Assembly (NCBI GenBank): GCA_013112575.1
Contig: JABFGG010000021.1
Coordinates: forward strand, 1-64,000
DNA length: 64,000 nt
Direction: 5' to 3'
Source: Chloroflexota bacterium
GTDB taxonomy: Bacteria > Chloroflexota > Anaerolineae > Anaerolineales > UBA11579
Part shown: positions 24,801-32,869 of the stretch, piece by piece
Layout of the letters: each line of letters starts with the position of its first letter
Position numbering within the stretch: position 1 is the stretch's first letter
Made by a program: the position numbers and the translations under genes
Notes under the pieces: model-generated
Database searches by the model: none
What the model was told of the DNA's origin: nothing
The model's input: the letters and a program-made list of their open reading frames with translations, nothing else

Positions 24801-25393
24801 CTCTGCCGCGCTCGCGTAAATATAAGATTGTGGTCAACATGCTGTTAGAGGGCCTGGATGAGAACAAAGGTGCCTGGGCCACGTTACTTAGCTGGGTATT
24901 GGTTTCAAAGTTAGGCGCTGTCGCTGATCCGGAAAATGCCTTACAAACCAGCCGCGCCTGGTTGGATGAATGGTTGCTGGACCGACAGATCGCGGCAATG
25001 CTTCAAGAAACTGGCGTGGATGAAGGGGCAGCCTGGCAGCGTGTGGCCCTATTGAGGGCAATAATCGGTCAAAGGCATTGGTACCGAGATGATGGCAGCC
25101 TGCGACGGAAAGCCTACCGTATCATGCGCAGGTTGTTGGAAGATGTAGAAGTCCGCCAATACCTCAATATCAACGAACACGAAAGTGTGGTGTGGTTCAA
25201 CAAAGAAGCCATGGAGGATTTATTGTGGTGGCTGCTGGCCATTGGCGTTGGTGACATTACAGCTAACCCTAAGATCAAAAAAGCCGACAAGCCAGAACGA
25301 ATCGTGGCCGTGTACGACATCATAAAGAAGGTGCTACAATCTTTGGAGGCCTCGGCTTACCAGGTCGAAAAACTCCTTGAGGAGCTTGCCTGA
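21890..25393 (+). CDS. Large GH13 alpha-amylase-family protein
   Basis: An 1167-residue protein with a GH13 catalytic barrel in the middle. Conserved regions are DMVPNHMG (about 405-412), the nucleophile Asp525 in IRFDAAMTL, the acid/base Glu590 in LLAEAFWMM and a third acidic site in FMNNPDED (about 647-654). An N-terminal domain of roughly 330 residues and a C-terminal helical extension of 300 residues are not recognised. It is expected to hydrolyse or transfer alpha-glucan chains. It overlaps the ribosome-binding site of glgA and is followed by malQ, so it belongs to a glycogen/maltodextrin unit. No signal peptide is visible, so it acts inside the cell. The ATG at 21890 has no clear Shine-Dalgarno. 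Confidence 0.8.
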   Translation: MHLQLSNLPFPGNYEFHISRRARDRYAFDATIFQLNGNVLFADFRAAREFTQRMNLERDVVADPQLAVRAGDINALGLIDEILHYVAGLYKQQENIKVFEEGLSYLYARLGPEMVDAALMSFTGQFPAVAVYQGELSPSEYLEGQSGGVPNRLIVLEEMLLLWLANANPAFEPFSELFDDKDLRMHSVYAQMIDGLQDFFDEQPPFGPEHQNLVSMLRTPAVMVPNSLSGQLEYIRAHWADLLGDYLLRLLTSLDLIAEESRLPFTGFGPPDVYDFSAWGMSIDEEPERFSPDKDWMPSLVLMAKNAYVWLDQLSKTYGREIKQLDQIPDEELDKLADWGFNGLWLIGLWERSTASKKIKQMRGNEDAIASAYSLYDYTIAHDLGGEEAVNNLRERAWQRGMRLASDMVPNHMGIDSRWVLEHPDWFLSLPQSPYPSYSFNGVDLTDNDNVGIYLEDHYYDDSDAAVVFKRVDALGEARYIYHGNDGTGLPWNDTAQLDFLKAEVREGVIQTILHVARQFPVIRFDAAMTLAKKHIQRLWFPKPGEGGAVPSRAEHAMSQAAFDAAIPEEFWREVVDRIAQEVPDTLLLAEAFWMMEGYFVRTLGMHRVYNSAFMHMLRDEDNAKYRAVMKNTLEFNPQILKRFVNFMNNPDEDTAEAQFGKGDKYFGVAVMMATLPGLPMFGHGQIEGFTEKYGMEYQRAYYDEQPDEGLVNHHQRVIFPLLRRRRLFAEVDDFLLYDFFSPHSLVNEDVFAYSNRLGDQRALVVYHNKFGEAQGWMRTSAAYAQTDGEESALVQRKLGEGLGLDGGHNVFWVFRDYVSGLQYIRNARDLSEGGLYLELGAYQAQVFLDFDKVYDSPETPYAQLNAELDGKGVPNIYQALRELELRPVLQPFRELVNAGMMNYLIDNRAQKPRARLPKALLDETRQKTGNLLQATKAFSNGAGDPTKLEKKILTDLKAVLALPVLYEKYPLPRSRKYKIVVNMLLEGLDENKGAWATLLSWVLVSKLGAVADPENALQTSRAWLDEWLLDRQIAAMLQETGVDEGAAWQRVALLRAIIGQRHWYRDDGSLRRKAYRIMRRLLEDVEVRQYLNINEHESVVWFNKEAMEDLLWWLLAIGVGDITANPKIKKADKPERIVAVYDIIKKVLQSLEASAYQVEKLLEELA

Positions 25394-25394
25394 C

Positions 25395-26846
25395 ATGGAT
25401 CCCTTGCGGGTGCTATTCATCTCTGCTGAAGCTGTCCCTTTTGTTAAAGTGGGCGGTCTTGCTGACGTAGCCGGTTCATTACCCAAAGCCCTACGTGCTT
25501 TGCAAGAAGCCCCCGATGTGCGTCTGGCAGTGCCCTTATACGGGCAGATCAACCGCAAAGGCCTCGACCTGGAGCTAGTCGCCGATTTCACCATCCCACA
25601 TGACTACGGCCCCATGCCGACGCGCGTGTACCTGACGCAGGTGGATGACTTGCCCGTTTATCTGATGGAAGGGCCACCCATCAACCCCCGCGACCCGATC
25701 TACTCCCATGATGCCCGTGAGAACGGCGCCAAGTTCACTTTTTTCTCGCTCGCTGCATTGGAACTGCCGCGTTACATCGATTGGCAACCACATGTCCTGC
25801 ATGCCCATGACTGGCACACGGCTCCGGCAGTGTATTGCGTGGCTTCTAACCGTAAGGGTGAAGATGACTATTACGATCAATTAGCGACCTTGCTTACGGT
25901 CCACAACTTGCCATTCCTGGGTGTGGGCGCGGGACCATCAATGGGGGCCTTTGGTTTAGAGGCTGCCAGCGGCTCGCCATTACCGGATTGGGCAGAGCAC
26001 ATGCCTCTACCTTTGGGATTATTGACGGCAGATCACATCAATGCTGTGTCTCCAGGTTATGCTGCCGAGATGCTCACCCCTGAATTTAGTTCTAACCTGC
26101 ACGATTTCCTGGCCTCTCGGAAAGACACGCTTTCCGGCATCCTCAATGGTCTGGACGTCGAGCGCTGGGACCCGGCAATAGATGCTGCATTGCATAAGAA
26201 CTTTGATGAAGACAGCCTCAACGACCGTACAGAAAATAAACTGAGTTTGCAAAGCGAACTTTCCTTTGGGGCCAATACGCGTATTCCTTTGCTTGCCATC
26301 ATCTCCCGTATGGACCATCAAAAGGGCATCGACATTGCCCTGCAGGGACTAAAGCAGATCGCGGATAAGCCCTGGCGTGCTGTCATCCTGGGGACTGGGG
26401 CCCCTCATATTGAAGATGAAGCTAGGCAATTGAGCCGGGACTTTCCCGACAAAGTGCGCGTGATCGTCGATTTTGACCGTGCCCTGGCGCGGCGAATCTA
26501 TGCCGGTTCCGATGCTCTGTTAATCCCCTCGCGTTATGAGCCTTGCGGTCTTACCCAAATGATCGCCATGCGCTACGGTAGTGTGCCGATCGCACGAGCC
26601 ACGGGTGGCCTCAAGGACACGATCATCGATCATGATGCCGATGAAGTTGAGGGCAATGGTTTCTTGTTTGACGAAGCCACGCCGGAAGCTTTGGTGGACG
26701 CAATCGGTCGGGCCATGGACGTTTTCCATGACCAGAGACGGTGGCGGGCCATTCAGCGGCACGGCATGAAACGCGATTTTTCCTGGGGCAAATCTGCAGG
26801 GGAGTATTACAATTTGTATAAATCTTTGGTAGAGAGGAAAAAATAG
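25395..26846 (+). CDS. glgA: Glycogen synthase (GT5)
   Basis: A 483-residue glycosyltransferase of family GT5, which extends alpha-1,4-glucan chains from ADP-glucose. The N-terminal KVGGLADVAGSLPKAL motif binds the sugar nucleotide, and HAHDWHTAPAV follows. The C-terminal domain has ISRMDHQKGID and the SRYEPCGLTQMIAMRYGS segment with the conserved Glu and Cys-Gly. Length is that of bacterial GlgA. The ATG at 25395 was chosen because GAGGAG lies ten bases upstream, inside the end of the GH13 gene. A TTG at 25377 is an inferior alternative. Coupling with the GH13 gene is likely. No glgC was seen in this window. Confidence 0.92.
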   Translation: MDPLRVLFISAEAVPFVKVGGLADVAGSLPKALRALQEAPDVRLAVPLYGQINRKGLDLELVADFTIPHDYGPMPTRVYLTQVDDLPVYLMEGPPINPRDPIYSHDARENGAKFTFFSLAALELPRYIDWQPHVLHAHDWHTAPAVYCVASNRKGEDDYYDQLATLLTVHNLPFLGVGAGPSMGAFGLEAASGSPLPDWAEHMPLPLGLLTADHINAVSPGYAAEMLTPEFSSNLHDFLASRKDTLSGILNGLDVERWDPAIDAALHKNFDEDSLNDRTENKLSLQSELSFGANTRIPLLAIISRMDHQKGIDIALQGLKQIADKPWRAVILGTGAPHIEDEARQLSRDFPDKVRVIVDFDRALARRIYAGSDALLIPSRYEPCGLTQMIAMRYGSVPIARATGGLKDTIIDHDADEVEGNGFLFDEATPEALVDAIGRAMDVFHDQRRWRAIQRHGMKRDFSWGKSAGEYYNLYKSLVERKK

Positions 26847-26927
26847 AAGTCCCAAGTCTGTAGTTTAATTTTGGCTATCCCAACATGCTACTTATGACTT
26901 CGGACTTTAGCCCCCGGACTTATTTCT
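26847..26927. repeat. Short palindrome-rich spacer
   Basis: AAGTCCCAAGTC at the left faces repeated GGACTT units at the right, in inverted relation. It looks like a small dispersed palindrome separating glgA and malQ. Confidence 0.4.
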
Positions 26928-28418
26928 ATGCAATATTCACGTTCCTCTGGCATCCTTTTGCATCCCACCAGCCTGGCCAGTGCTTATGGTATCGGTGACC
27001 TGGGCCCCGAAGCTTATCGCTTTGTTGATTTCTTGAAACGAAGCGGTACGGGTTTGTGGCAAATGCTGCCGCTTAATCCCACCGGCTACGGAGATTCCCC
27101 CTACCAGTCCTTTTCGGCTTTTGCTGGCAACCACTACCTCATCAGCCCGGAATTATTGATCGAAGATGGTTTGCTGGTACAGGAGGACTTGGCCGATTTG
27201 CCCAACTATCCTCCTGACCGTATATCTTTTGGCGATCTGATCCCCTGGAAAATGAAGATTTTGAAAGCGGCCAACCAACGCTTCTTAGACTCCAGTATCT
27301 TTCAAAGAGAAGTTGAGACTTTCAAGCAAGGAAATGAAGGGTGGCTTAGTGATTACGCCCTCTTCATGGCACTCAAAGATGCACATGGTGGTATACCTTG
27401 GACGGACTGGGAGCAGCCTTTACGCGAGAGGGAAAGCACAGCTCTGGAAGAAGCCAGAGCCACCCATGCGGAAACGATTGCTGCGCATGAATTCTGGCAG
27501 TTCATCTTTTTCCGCCAATGGGAACAGTTGCACCAGTACGCCAAAGACAACGATGTCAAAATGATCGGTGACATTCCCATCTACGTGGCGCACGACAGCG
27601 CCGATGTATGGGCCCACCCCGATATGTACTACCTTGATGAGGCAGGGCAACCAACAATGGTTGCCGGTGTGCCGCCGGATTATTTTTCGCCCACAGGACA
27701 GTTGTGGGGCAACCCCATCTATCGTTGGGATAAACATGCCGAAACAGGTTATGCCTGGTGGATCAAGCGTTTCCGTGCTTCATTGGAACTGGTTGAAATT
27801 GTGCGTCTCGACCACTTTCGCGGTTTTGCAGGGTATTGGGCCGTGCCCGGTGAAGCTGAAACTGCAGAAGGTGGGGAATGGATTCCCGGTCCTGGAGCGC
27901 ATTTTTTTGAGGCTATCAAAGAAGCCTTGGGTGGCCTGCCGATCATTGCCGAAGACCTGGGCGAGATCACGCCTGATGTGATCGAATTGCGCGACCAGTT
28001 CGACCTTCCTGGGATGAAAATCTTGCAGTTTGCCTTCGATGGTGCCGCGGACCACCCCTTTTTACCGCATACCTATCCTGAGAACAGCACGGCATATACC
28101 GGCGTGCACGATAATGAAACGATACGCGGCTGGTATTTGGGAGCGAACGAACATAATAAAGATATTGCTCGAAGATACCTTAGTGTCGATGGCAGTGACA
28201 TCGCCTGGGATATGATCCGCTCTGCCTGGAACTCGCCAGCGGTTTATGCACTGGCCCAGATGCAGGACTTGCTCGACCTCGACAATTATGCGCGTATGAA
28301 CTACCCTAGTACCCTCGGCGGTAACTGGCAGTGGCGCATGATGCCCGGTGTGCTGACCCCTGAACTGGAAAACAAATTGAGGGAGTTGAACCAGGTCACC
28401 AACCGGTTTAGCTCTTGA
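26928..28418 (+). CDS. malQ: 4-alpha-glucanotransferase (GH77)
   Basis: A 496-residue amylomaltase that transfers alpha-1,4-glucan segments between chains. The N-terminus shows SGILLHPTSLASAYGIGDLG, typical of GH77. Catalytic regions are RLDHFRGF near residue 293 (nucleophile Asp), AEDLGEITPDV near 341 (acid/base Glu) and HDNET near 394. The length is standard for the short bacterial form. The ATG at 26928 follows a palindromic spacer after glgA and lacks a strong ribosome site. Together with GH13 and GlgA it suggests intracellular glycogen or maltodextrin turnover. A strong terminator follows. Confidence 0.93.
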   Translation: MQYSRSSGILLHPTSLASAYGIGDLGPEAYRFVDFLKRSGTGLWQMLPLNPTGYGDSPYQSFSAFAGNHYLISPELLIEDGLLVQEDLADLPNYPPDRISFGDLIPWKMKILKAANQRFLDSSIFQREVETFKQGNEGWLSDYALFMALKDAHGGIPWTDWEQPLRERESTALEEARATHAETIAAHEFWQFIFFRQWEQLHQYAKDNDVKMIGDIPIYVAHDSADVWAHPDMYYLDEAGQPTMVAGVPPDYFSPTGQLWGNPIYRWDKHAETGYAWWIKRFRASLELVEIVRLDHFRGFAGYWAVPGEAETAEGGEWIPGPGAHFFEAIKEALGGLPIIAEDLGEITPDVIELRDQFDLPGMKILQFAFDGAADHPFLPHTYPENSTAYTGVHDNETIRGWYLGANEHNKDIARRYLSVDGSDIAWDMIRSAWNSPAVYALAQMQDLLDLDNYARMNYPSTLGGNWQWRMMPGVLTPELENKLRELNQVTNRFSS

Positions 28419-28431
28419 GTGCTTAAATGAA

Positions 28432-28459
28432 AAACGGACGGCCATTTGGCCGCCCGTTT
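28432..28459. terminator. Bidirectional terminator after malQ
   Basis: AAACGGACGGCC (28432-28443) pairs with GGCCGCCCGTTT (28448-28459), 12 bp with one mismatch. It lies between malQ and the converging zinc-ribbon gene. Confidence 0.85.
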
Positions 28460-28466
28460 GCATTTA

Positions 28467-28676
28467 CTACTTTTTCTCTTCCGCCTTTTCACCCGGTTTC
28501 CAGGTGGGCGCCCAGCGCTTGATCTGCTTTTGCGAAACTTTATTAGTCTTGCGGCAGCGTGGGCAATGTAAGTTGTAGTGATTGTGACCTTCATCGTGCA
28601 TCTCATCCAGCGCAGCGTGGACGATTTCACGGTTCAGGTTGATGGGGGTGTTGCAGAAGGTGCAACGAATATTCAT
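28467..28676 (-). CDS. Small zinc-ribbon protein
   Basis: A 69-residue protein with two Cys pairs, CTFC near residue 5 and CPRC near 38, that together should hold one zinc ion. Basic and Lys-rich residues follow at the C-terminus. The ATG at 28676 has a strong AAAAGGAGTA upstream, which supports it as a real gene. No catalytic domain is visible. Small zinc ribbons of this kind often bind nucleic acid or act as adaptors, but a specific role cannot be given. It is monocistronic. Confidence 0.75.
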   Translation of the reverse strand: MNIRCTFCNTPINLNREIVHAALDEMHDEGHNHYNLHCPRCRKTNKVSQKQIKRWAPTWKPGEKAEEKK

Positions 28677-28849
28677 GATGTACTCCTTTTGAAGCGGCCA
28701 ATTGCTGCTGTTTCATGATTACAATAAGCTTTGGCCGTGAGCATTGTACTCAAAACAGGTTGAGTATAGCATGCTTCAAATTACTGATGCGCTTTCCAAT
28801 GTTATTCTTATGAGGTGAAAGCAAAAACTTCAAAAACCAGGAAGTGCCC

Positions 28850-29872
28850 ATGAACTGGACCTCACCCGACCACTGGACCAAGATCACAGCCATAGATGCC
28901 CACACGGCGGGCGAACCCTTGCGCATCATCACCAGCGGTTTCCCTGAGTTGCCTGGTGATACTATCCTTGCCAAACGCCAATATGCCAAGGAACATCACG
29001 ATGGTCTACGACGGGCCTTGATGTGGGAACCGCGCGGACATGCAGATATGTATGGTTGCATCTTCACCGAGCCAGTCACTGAGGATGGGGATATGGGAGT
29101 ACTCTTCCTGCACAATGAAGGCTTCAGTACCATGTGCGGACACGGCATCATCGGCATGGTCAAGGTGGGTGTGGAAACTGGCCTGCTACCCAAGCGCGGG
29201 CCGTTAACGGAAATCAAGATCGATACCCCCGCCGGACGCGTCACAGCCACGGCGCATATGCAGGGGGAGATTGTTGAGAAGGTTTCCTTCCTGAATGTGC
29301 CTTCGTTCGTGCTGGAAAAGGGCCTCAGTGTGGAGGTGGAAGGCTTGGGAGAAGTGCGTTACTCGATTGCCTTTGGTGGCGCTTTTTATGCCTTTGTGGA
29401 TGCTGACGCTGTGGCTGTAGATGTCTACTCTCAAAAACAGGCTCCCATAGCGGAAGTGGGTATGCGTATAAAACGCGCCGTGATGGATTCCTACGTCATT
29501 CAGCACCCCCATGGCGACCCGGACCTGAATTTCCTCTACGGCACTATCTTCGTGAAGATGCTGGGGGATGGCGTACATTCACGCAACGTCTGCATCTTTG
29601 CAGAGGGTGAGGTTGACCGCTGCCCTACGGGTACCGGGGTGAGTGCCCGCGCCGCTATCCATCATGCTGCGGGAGAACTGGGCCTGAATGAACGCGTCAC
29701 CATCGAAAGCCTGATCGGGACGGCTTTTGACGTTCAGGTGGTTGAAGAAACTATGGTTGGAAACCTGCCTGCGGTCATTCCCGAGGTGACCGGCACGGCG
29801 TACATCACAGGCATAAACACGCTTTTGATAGATCCCGACGACCCCTTGCGGGACGGGTTTATACTGCGCTAA
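28850..29872 (+). CDS. Proline racemase-family protein, likely trans-3-hydroxy-L-proline dehydratase
   Basis: A 340-residue member of the proline racemase fold. The first catalytic Cys is Cys96 in FSTMCGHG. At the second site, racemases have Cys in SPCGTG, whereas this protein has RCPTGTG, so Thr (about residue 260) takes the position of the catalytic Cys. That Cys/Thr pair is the hallmark of trans-3-hydroxy-L-proline dehydratase, which yields pyrroline-2-carboxylate. The neighbouring Cys two residues earlier is a possible confounder for an epimerase. The ATG at 28850 has AGGAAG six bases upstream; GTG at 28844 is less likely. No proline-pathway neighbours are present. Confidence 0.75.
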   Translation: MNWTSPDHWTKITAIDAHTAGEPLRIITSGFPELPGDTILAKRQYAKEHHDGLRRALMWEPRGHADMYGCIFTEPVTEDGDMGVLFLHNEGFSTMCGHGIIGMVKVGVETGLLPKRGPLTEIKIDTPAGRVTATAHMQGEIVEKVSFLNVPSFVLEKGLSVEVEGLGEVRYSIAFGGAFYAFVDADAVAVDVYSQKQAPIAEVGMRIKRAVMDSYVIQHPHGDPDLNFLYGTIFVKMLGDGVHSRNVCIFAEGEVDRCPTGTGVSARAAIHHAAGELGLNERVTIESLIGTAFDVQVVEETMVGNLPAVIPEVTGTAYITGINTLLIDPDDPLRDGFILR

Positions 29873-29905
29873 GTATGTGTTTTTTGCGGGTGATTTGTGC
29901 ATTTC

Positions 29906-29934
29906 TTGACAAAGCCCAACTGCCCGACTACAAT
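29906..29934 (+). promoter_or_regulatory. Promoter of superoxide dismutase gene
   Basis: Consensus TTGACA (29906-29911), 17-base spacer and TACAAT (29929-29934), giving a leader of about 70 bases. It is one of the strongest promoter matches in the window. Confidence 0.75.
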
Positions 29935-30009
29935 CAAACCCGCACAACTAATTTCGTCTTTTTGCGTCCCAGACGCATTTTCACCAACCAACTTAGATAG
30001 GAGACCATA

Positions 30010-30618
30010 ATGGCATTTGAACTACCTGCCCTGCCGTATGCCCATGATGCATTAGAACCACATATCGATGCCCGCACCATGGAGATCCATCATGGCAAAC
30101 ACCACCAGGCTTATACCAACAACCTCAACGCGGCCATCGAGAAACACCCCGAGCTGGCCGATAAGTCTGCCGACGACCTTGTCAAAGACCTGAGCAGCCT
30201 TCCCGAAGATATCCGCACCGCTGTGCGCAACAATGGCGGCGGCTTTGTGAACCATCGCGATTTCTGGACAGCCATGTCACCCGATGGCGGCGGCGAACCC
30301 AGCGGCGCGCTGGCCGATGCCATCAATGCTGCCTTTGGCGATTTTGCCAGTTTCAAAGATGCTTTCAGCAAAGCCGGTGGCGGCCAATTTGGCAGCGGCT
30401 GGGGCTGGCTGGTCAAAAAGAGCGACGGCAGTGTGGCTGTGACTGGGACCGCCAACCAGGATAACCCCATGTCGGATGGCGATACACCTTTACTGGGTGT
30501 GGATGTGTGGGAACACGCCTATTATTTGAACTACCAGAACCGCCGCCCCGACTACATTGCAGCCTTCTTCAACGTGGTTAACTGGGATGAAGTTGGCCGC
30601 CGATTTGATGCCAGTTAG
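30010..30618 (+). CDS. Superoxide dismutase (Mn/Fe family)
   Basis: A 202-residue superoxide dismutase converting superoxide to oxygen and hydrogen peroxide in the cytoplasm. The four metal ligands are His27 (EIHHGKHH), His82 (FVNHRDFW), Asp165 and His169 (DVWEHAYY). The GGGFVNH sequence and Gln150 in TANQDNP are the pattern of Mn-type enzymes; Fe-type enzymes carry the Gln earlier. Cambialistic use of iron cannot be excluded. GATAGGAGACC precedes the ATG. A strong promoter lies upstream and a ferredoxin gene begins 35 bases downstream in the same direction. This implies that the organism meets oxygen at least occasionally. Confidence 0.95.
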   Translation: MAFELPALPYAHDALEPHIDARTMEIHHGKHHQAYTNNLNAAIEKHPELADKSADDLVKDLSSLPEDIRTAVRNNGGGFVNHRDFWTAMSPDGGGEPSGALADAINAAFGDFASFKDAFSKAGGGQFGSGWGWLVKKSDGSVAVTGTANQDNPMSDGDTPLLGVDVWEHAYYLNYQNRRPDYIAAFFNVVNWDEVGRRFDAS

Positions 30619-30653
30619 CGTATAATACGCACAAATCACGGAGGATTTGATAC

Positions 30654-31085
30654 ATGACTCACATCATCACAAGTTTGTGTTTGCGCGACGGTGGTTGCGT
30701 GGACGTCTGCCCGGTAGAGTGTATCGTTCCGGGTAAACCCCAGGAGCAATGGCCCTGGTACTACATTGACCCCGATACCTGCATTGATTGCGGCGCATGC
30801 ATCCCCGAATGCCCCTACGAGGCCATCTTCACAGAAGATGAAACCCCGGATGCATATGAAGCCACTGGTGGCGAATATCAGAGCATGCCTGCTGGTACTG
30901 CTGGTTTTGAGACTGCTTACGCAGGCGAAGACCATCACGGTCGTGAAGTCCAGTTGGCCTCCACCAAGGTTTTGGAAGCCGGCGAAGTTGTTGACTTGAC
31001 TGCTGATATCAAGCCCAACTACGACTTCTTCGAAGGTGATGCCCCTGGTTATTGGGACGGCTGGACGGATTTCGTCAATCCCTAG
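30654..31085 (+). CDS. 7Fe-type ferredoxin
   Basis: A 143-residue ferredoxin with two cluster motifs near the N-terminus. Cys9, Cys15, Cys19-Pro and Cys23 form the first group and Cys43, Cys46, Cys49 and Cys53-Pro the second. The first motif lacks one Cys of the usual CxxCxxC run, the arrangement found in seven-iron ferredoxins with one 3Fe-4S and one 4Fe-4S cluster. A C-terminal tail of about 80 residues is acidic and not recognised. GGAGG precedes the ATG. It follows the superoxide dismutase gene closely and ends at a terminator, so the two may be co-transcribed. Its redox partners are unknown. Confidence 0.9.
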   Translation: MTHIITSLCLRDGGCVDVCPVECIVPGKPQEQWPWYYIDPDTCIDCGACIPECPYEAIFTEDETPDAYEATGGEYQSMPAGTAGFETAYAGEDHHGREVQLASTKVLEAGEVVDLTADIKPNYDFFEGDAPGYWDGWTDFVNP

Positions 31086-31106
31086 CCTATAGACACTATA
31101 CTGAAG

Positions 31107-31138
31107 AAAAGAGGAAGCCATTTAGCTTCCTCTTTTTG
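31107..31138 (+). terminator. Terminator after ferredoxin gene
   Basis: AAAAGAGGAAGC (31107-31118) pairs with GCTTCCTCTTTT (31125-31136), 12 bp with a 6-base loop and further T bases. Confidence 0.9.
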
Positions 31139-31262
31139 TTGTCTCATGGACAATCATCCAGGGATATTGAGGACATCTGCACCTTTTATTACCTTGATAA
31201 ATCCGCTATCTTCAATATATAAGCAGTTTTGCCTGGATGGATTTTAGCGTTTAGGAGTTCTC

Positions 31263-32135
31263 ATGCAAGACCTTACCCAACAATTTCTTGAGCTAGTGCG
31301 TTTGGCAGCTACCAGCTTGCCCCCCGATGTTGAAAAAGCTCTGGGGGAAGCCGTGGAGCGCGAGGAAGAAGGTTCCGCTGCCAAAGGCGCTCTGGACACG
31401 ATCCTGACCAATGTTGAGATGGCGCGCGAGAATGCCACCCCCATTTGCCAGGATACCGGCACACCCATCTTTTACGTGCATTATCCTGAAGGCTGGAGCA
31501 CACGCAAGCTCAAGCAACAGATTCGTGATGCGGTGGTCGAAGCGACTAAAAAATCTTATCTGCGGCCCAATGCAGTTGATTCAATTACCGGGACGAACAC
31601 AGGCGATAACCTCGGGGATGAACACTATCCCACTATCCATTTTGAAGAGGTGGATGGCGATACGTTGACCGTTGAGTTGATGCTCAAAGGGGGCGGCTGT
31701 GAGAATGTGGGCGCGCAGTACAAATTGCCAGATGCAAAATTGGGCGCAGGGCGTGACCTGGAAGGTGTTCGCAGGGCGGCGCTGGATGCCGTGTACCAGG
31801 CACAGGGTAAAGGCTGCGCACCGGGCATCCTGGGTATTGCTGTAGGCGGTGACCGTGGCTCTTCTTTCCTGGCATCCAAAGAGGCTTTGCTGCGTACGAT
31901 TGACGACAACAACCCTAATCCCCAATTGGATGAGCTGGAAAAGACCATCACCAAGGAAGCCAACCAATTGGGCATCGGGCCGATGGGCTTTGGCGGCCAG
32001 ACAACCGTGATCGATACCAAGATCAAAGCCGCACACCGTTTACCGGCCAGTTATTTTGTGTCGGTGTCTTACATGTGTTGGGCTTATCGCCGCCGCAAGA
32101 TGACTATTAACGGTGATGAAGTCATTTACGCTTGA
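31263..32135 (+). CDS. Class I fumarate hydratase, alpha subunit
   Basis: A 290-residue alpha subunit of the two-subunit, iron-sulfur fumarase/tartrate dehydratase family. Cluster ligands are visible as Cys in PICQDTGTP (near residue 62), GGGCENVG and GKGCAPGILG. The protein aligns with the N-terminal part of single-chain class I fumarases. With the next gene it should interconvert fumarate and malate in the citric acid cycle. A tartrate dehydratase role is the main alternative. The beta-subunit gene starts 10 bases after the stop, so the two form an operon. The 4Fe-4S cluster makes the enzyme sensitive to oxygen. Confidence 0.9.
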   Translation: MQDLTQQFLELVRLAATSLPPDVEKALGEAVEREEEGSAAKGALDTILTNVEMARENATPICQDTGTPIFYVHYPEGWSTRKLKQQIRDAVVEATKKSYLRPNAVDSITGTNTGDNLGDEHYPTIHFEEVDGDTLTVELMLKGGGCENVGAQYKLPDAKLGAGRDLEGVRRAALDAVYQAQGKGCAPGILGIAVGGDRGSSFLASKEALLRTIDDNNPNPQLDELEKTITKEANQLGIGPMGFGGQTTVIDTKIKAAHRLPASYFVSVSYMCWAYRRRKMTINGDEVIYA

Positions 32136-32145
32136 GGAGGATAAG

Positions 32146-32769
32146 ATGATTAAATTAACTACCCCTATTGCAGACGATCAAATCCGCGCCCTCAAGGTCG
32201 GTGATACGGTTTCTCTGAATGGCACCATTCTGACTGGCCGCGATGCGGTGCACAAATGGATGATCGACATCTTTATTGAAAAGAACTATGCTCCAGAGGG
32301 GGATGACCAGGAAGTTTATGAGTCCATCAAGCCCATGCTGGAGGGTGGCGTGATCTATCATTGCGGGCCGGTAGTATCAGGTTTAGATACAGGTGATTAC
32401 AAGTTCGTGGCCGCCGGACCGACCACCAGTATCCGCGAAGAACCCTACCAGGGCCGTGTGATGGAGCACTTCAACATCAAGGGCGTGATCGGCAAAGGTG
32501 GCATGGGACCCAAGACGCTGGCGGCCTGCCAGGAAAACCCCGGTGTGTATCTGCATGCCATTGGTGGGGCAGCTTCGCTGATCGCTCAATCGGTCAAACA
32601 GGTTACTGGCGTGTACAAGTTGGACTTTGGTGTGCCTGAGGCTATCTGGGTCCTGGAGGTTGAGGACTTTCCGGTGGTCGTGACGATGGACAGTCACGGT
32701 AACAGCCTGCATGATGAGATCGAAAGCCGTTCACAGGAAGTCTTGGAAGAATTGCTCGCCAAAGCTTGA
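32146..32769 (+). CDS. Class I fumarate hydratase, beta subunit
   Basis: A 207-residue beta subunit matching the C-terminal domain of class I fumarases. Typical segments are VGDTVSLNGTILTGRDAVH, YHCGPVV, AGPTTSIRE and IKGVIGKGGMGPKTL. It completes the active site of the alpha subunit encoded just upstream. The ATG at 32146 has GAGGAGG at 32134-32140, overlapping the alpha-subunit stop region. The longer frame from 32113 lies within the alpha gene and was discarded. A terminator follows, separating the pair from the class II fumarase gene. Confidence 0.9.
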   Translation: MIKLTTPIADDQIRALKVGDTVSLNGTILTGRDAVHKWMIDIFIEKNYAPEGDDQEVYESIKPMLEGGVIYHCGPVVSGLDTGDYKFVAAGPTTSIREEPYQGRVMEHFNIKGVIGKGGMGPKTLAACQENPGVYLHAIGGAASLIAQSVKQVTGVYKLDFGVPEAIWVLEVEDFPVVVTMDSHGNSLHDEIESRSQEVLEELLAKA

Positions 32770-32795
32770 CCCATACCAATACACCGCGATAACAT

Positions 32796-32824
32796 AGCCG
32801 CTGGATTAGCCAGCGGCTTTTCCT
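32796..32824 (+). terminator. Terminator after class I fumarase genes
   Basis: AGCCGCTGG (32796-32804) pairs with CCAGCGGCT (32810-32818), loop ATTAG, then TTTTCC. Confidence 0.85.
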
Positions 32825-32869
32825 TATTAAATCGAACCCATTAGAAGGAAATTATTGGAGGCCCCTCCC

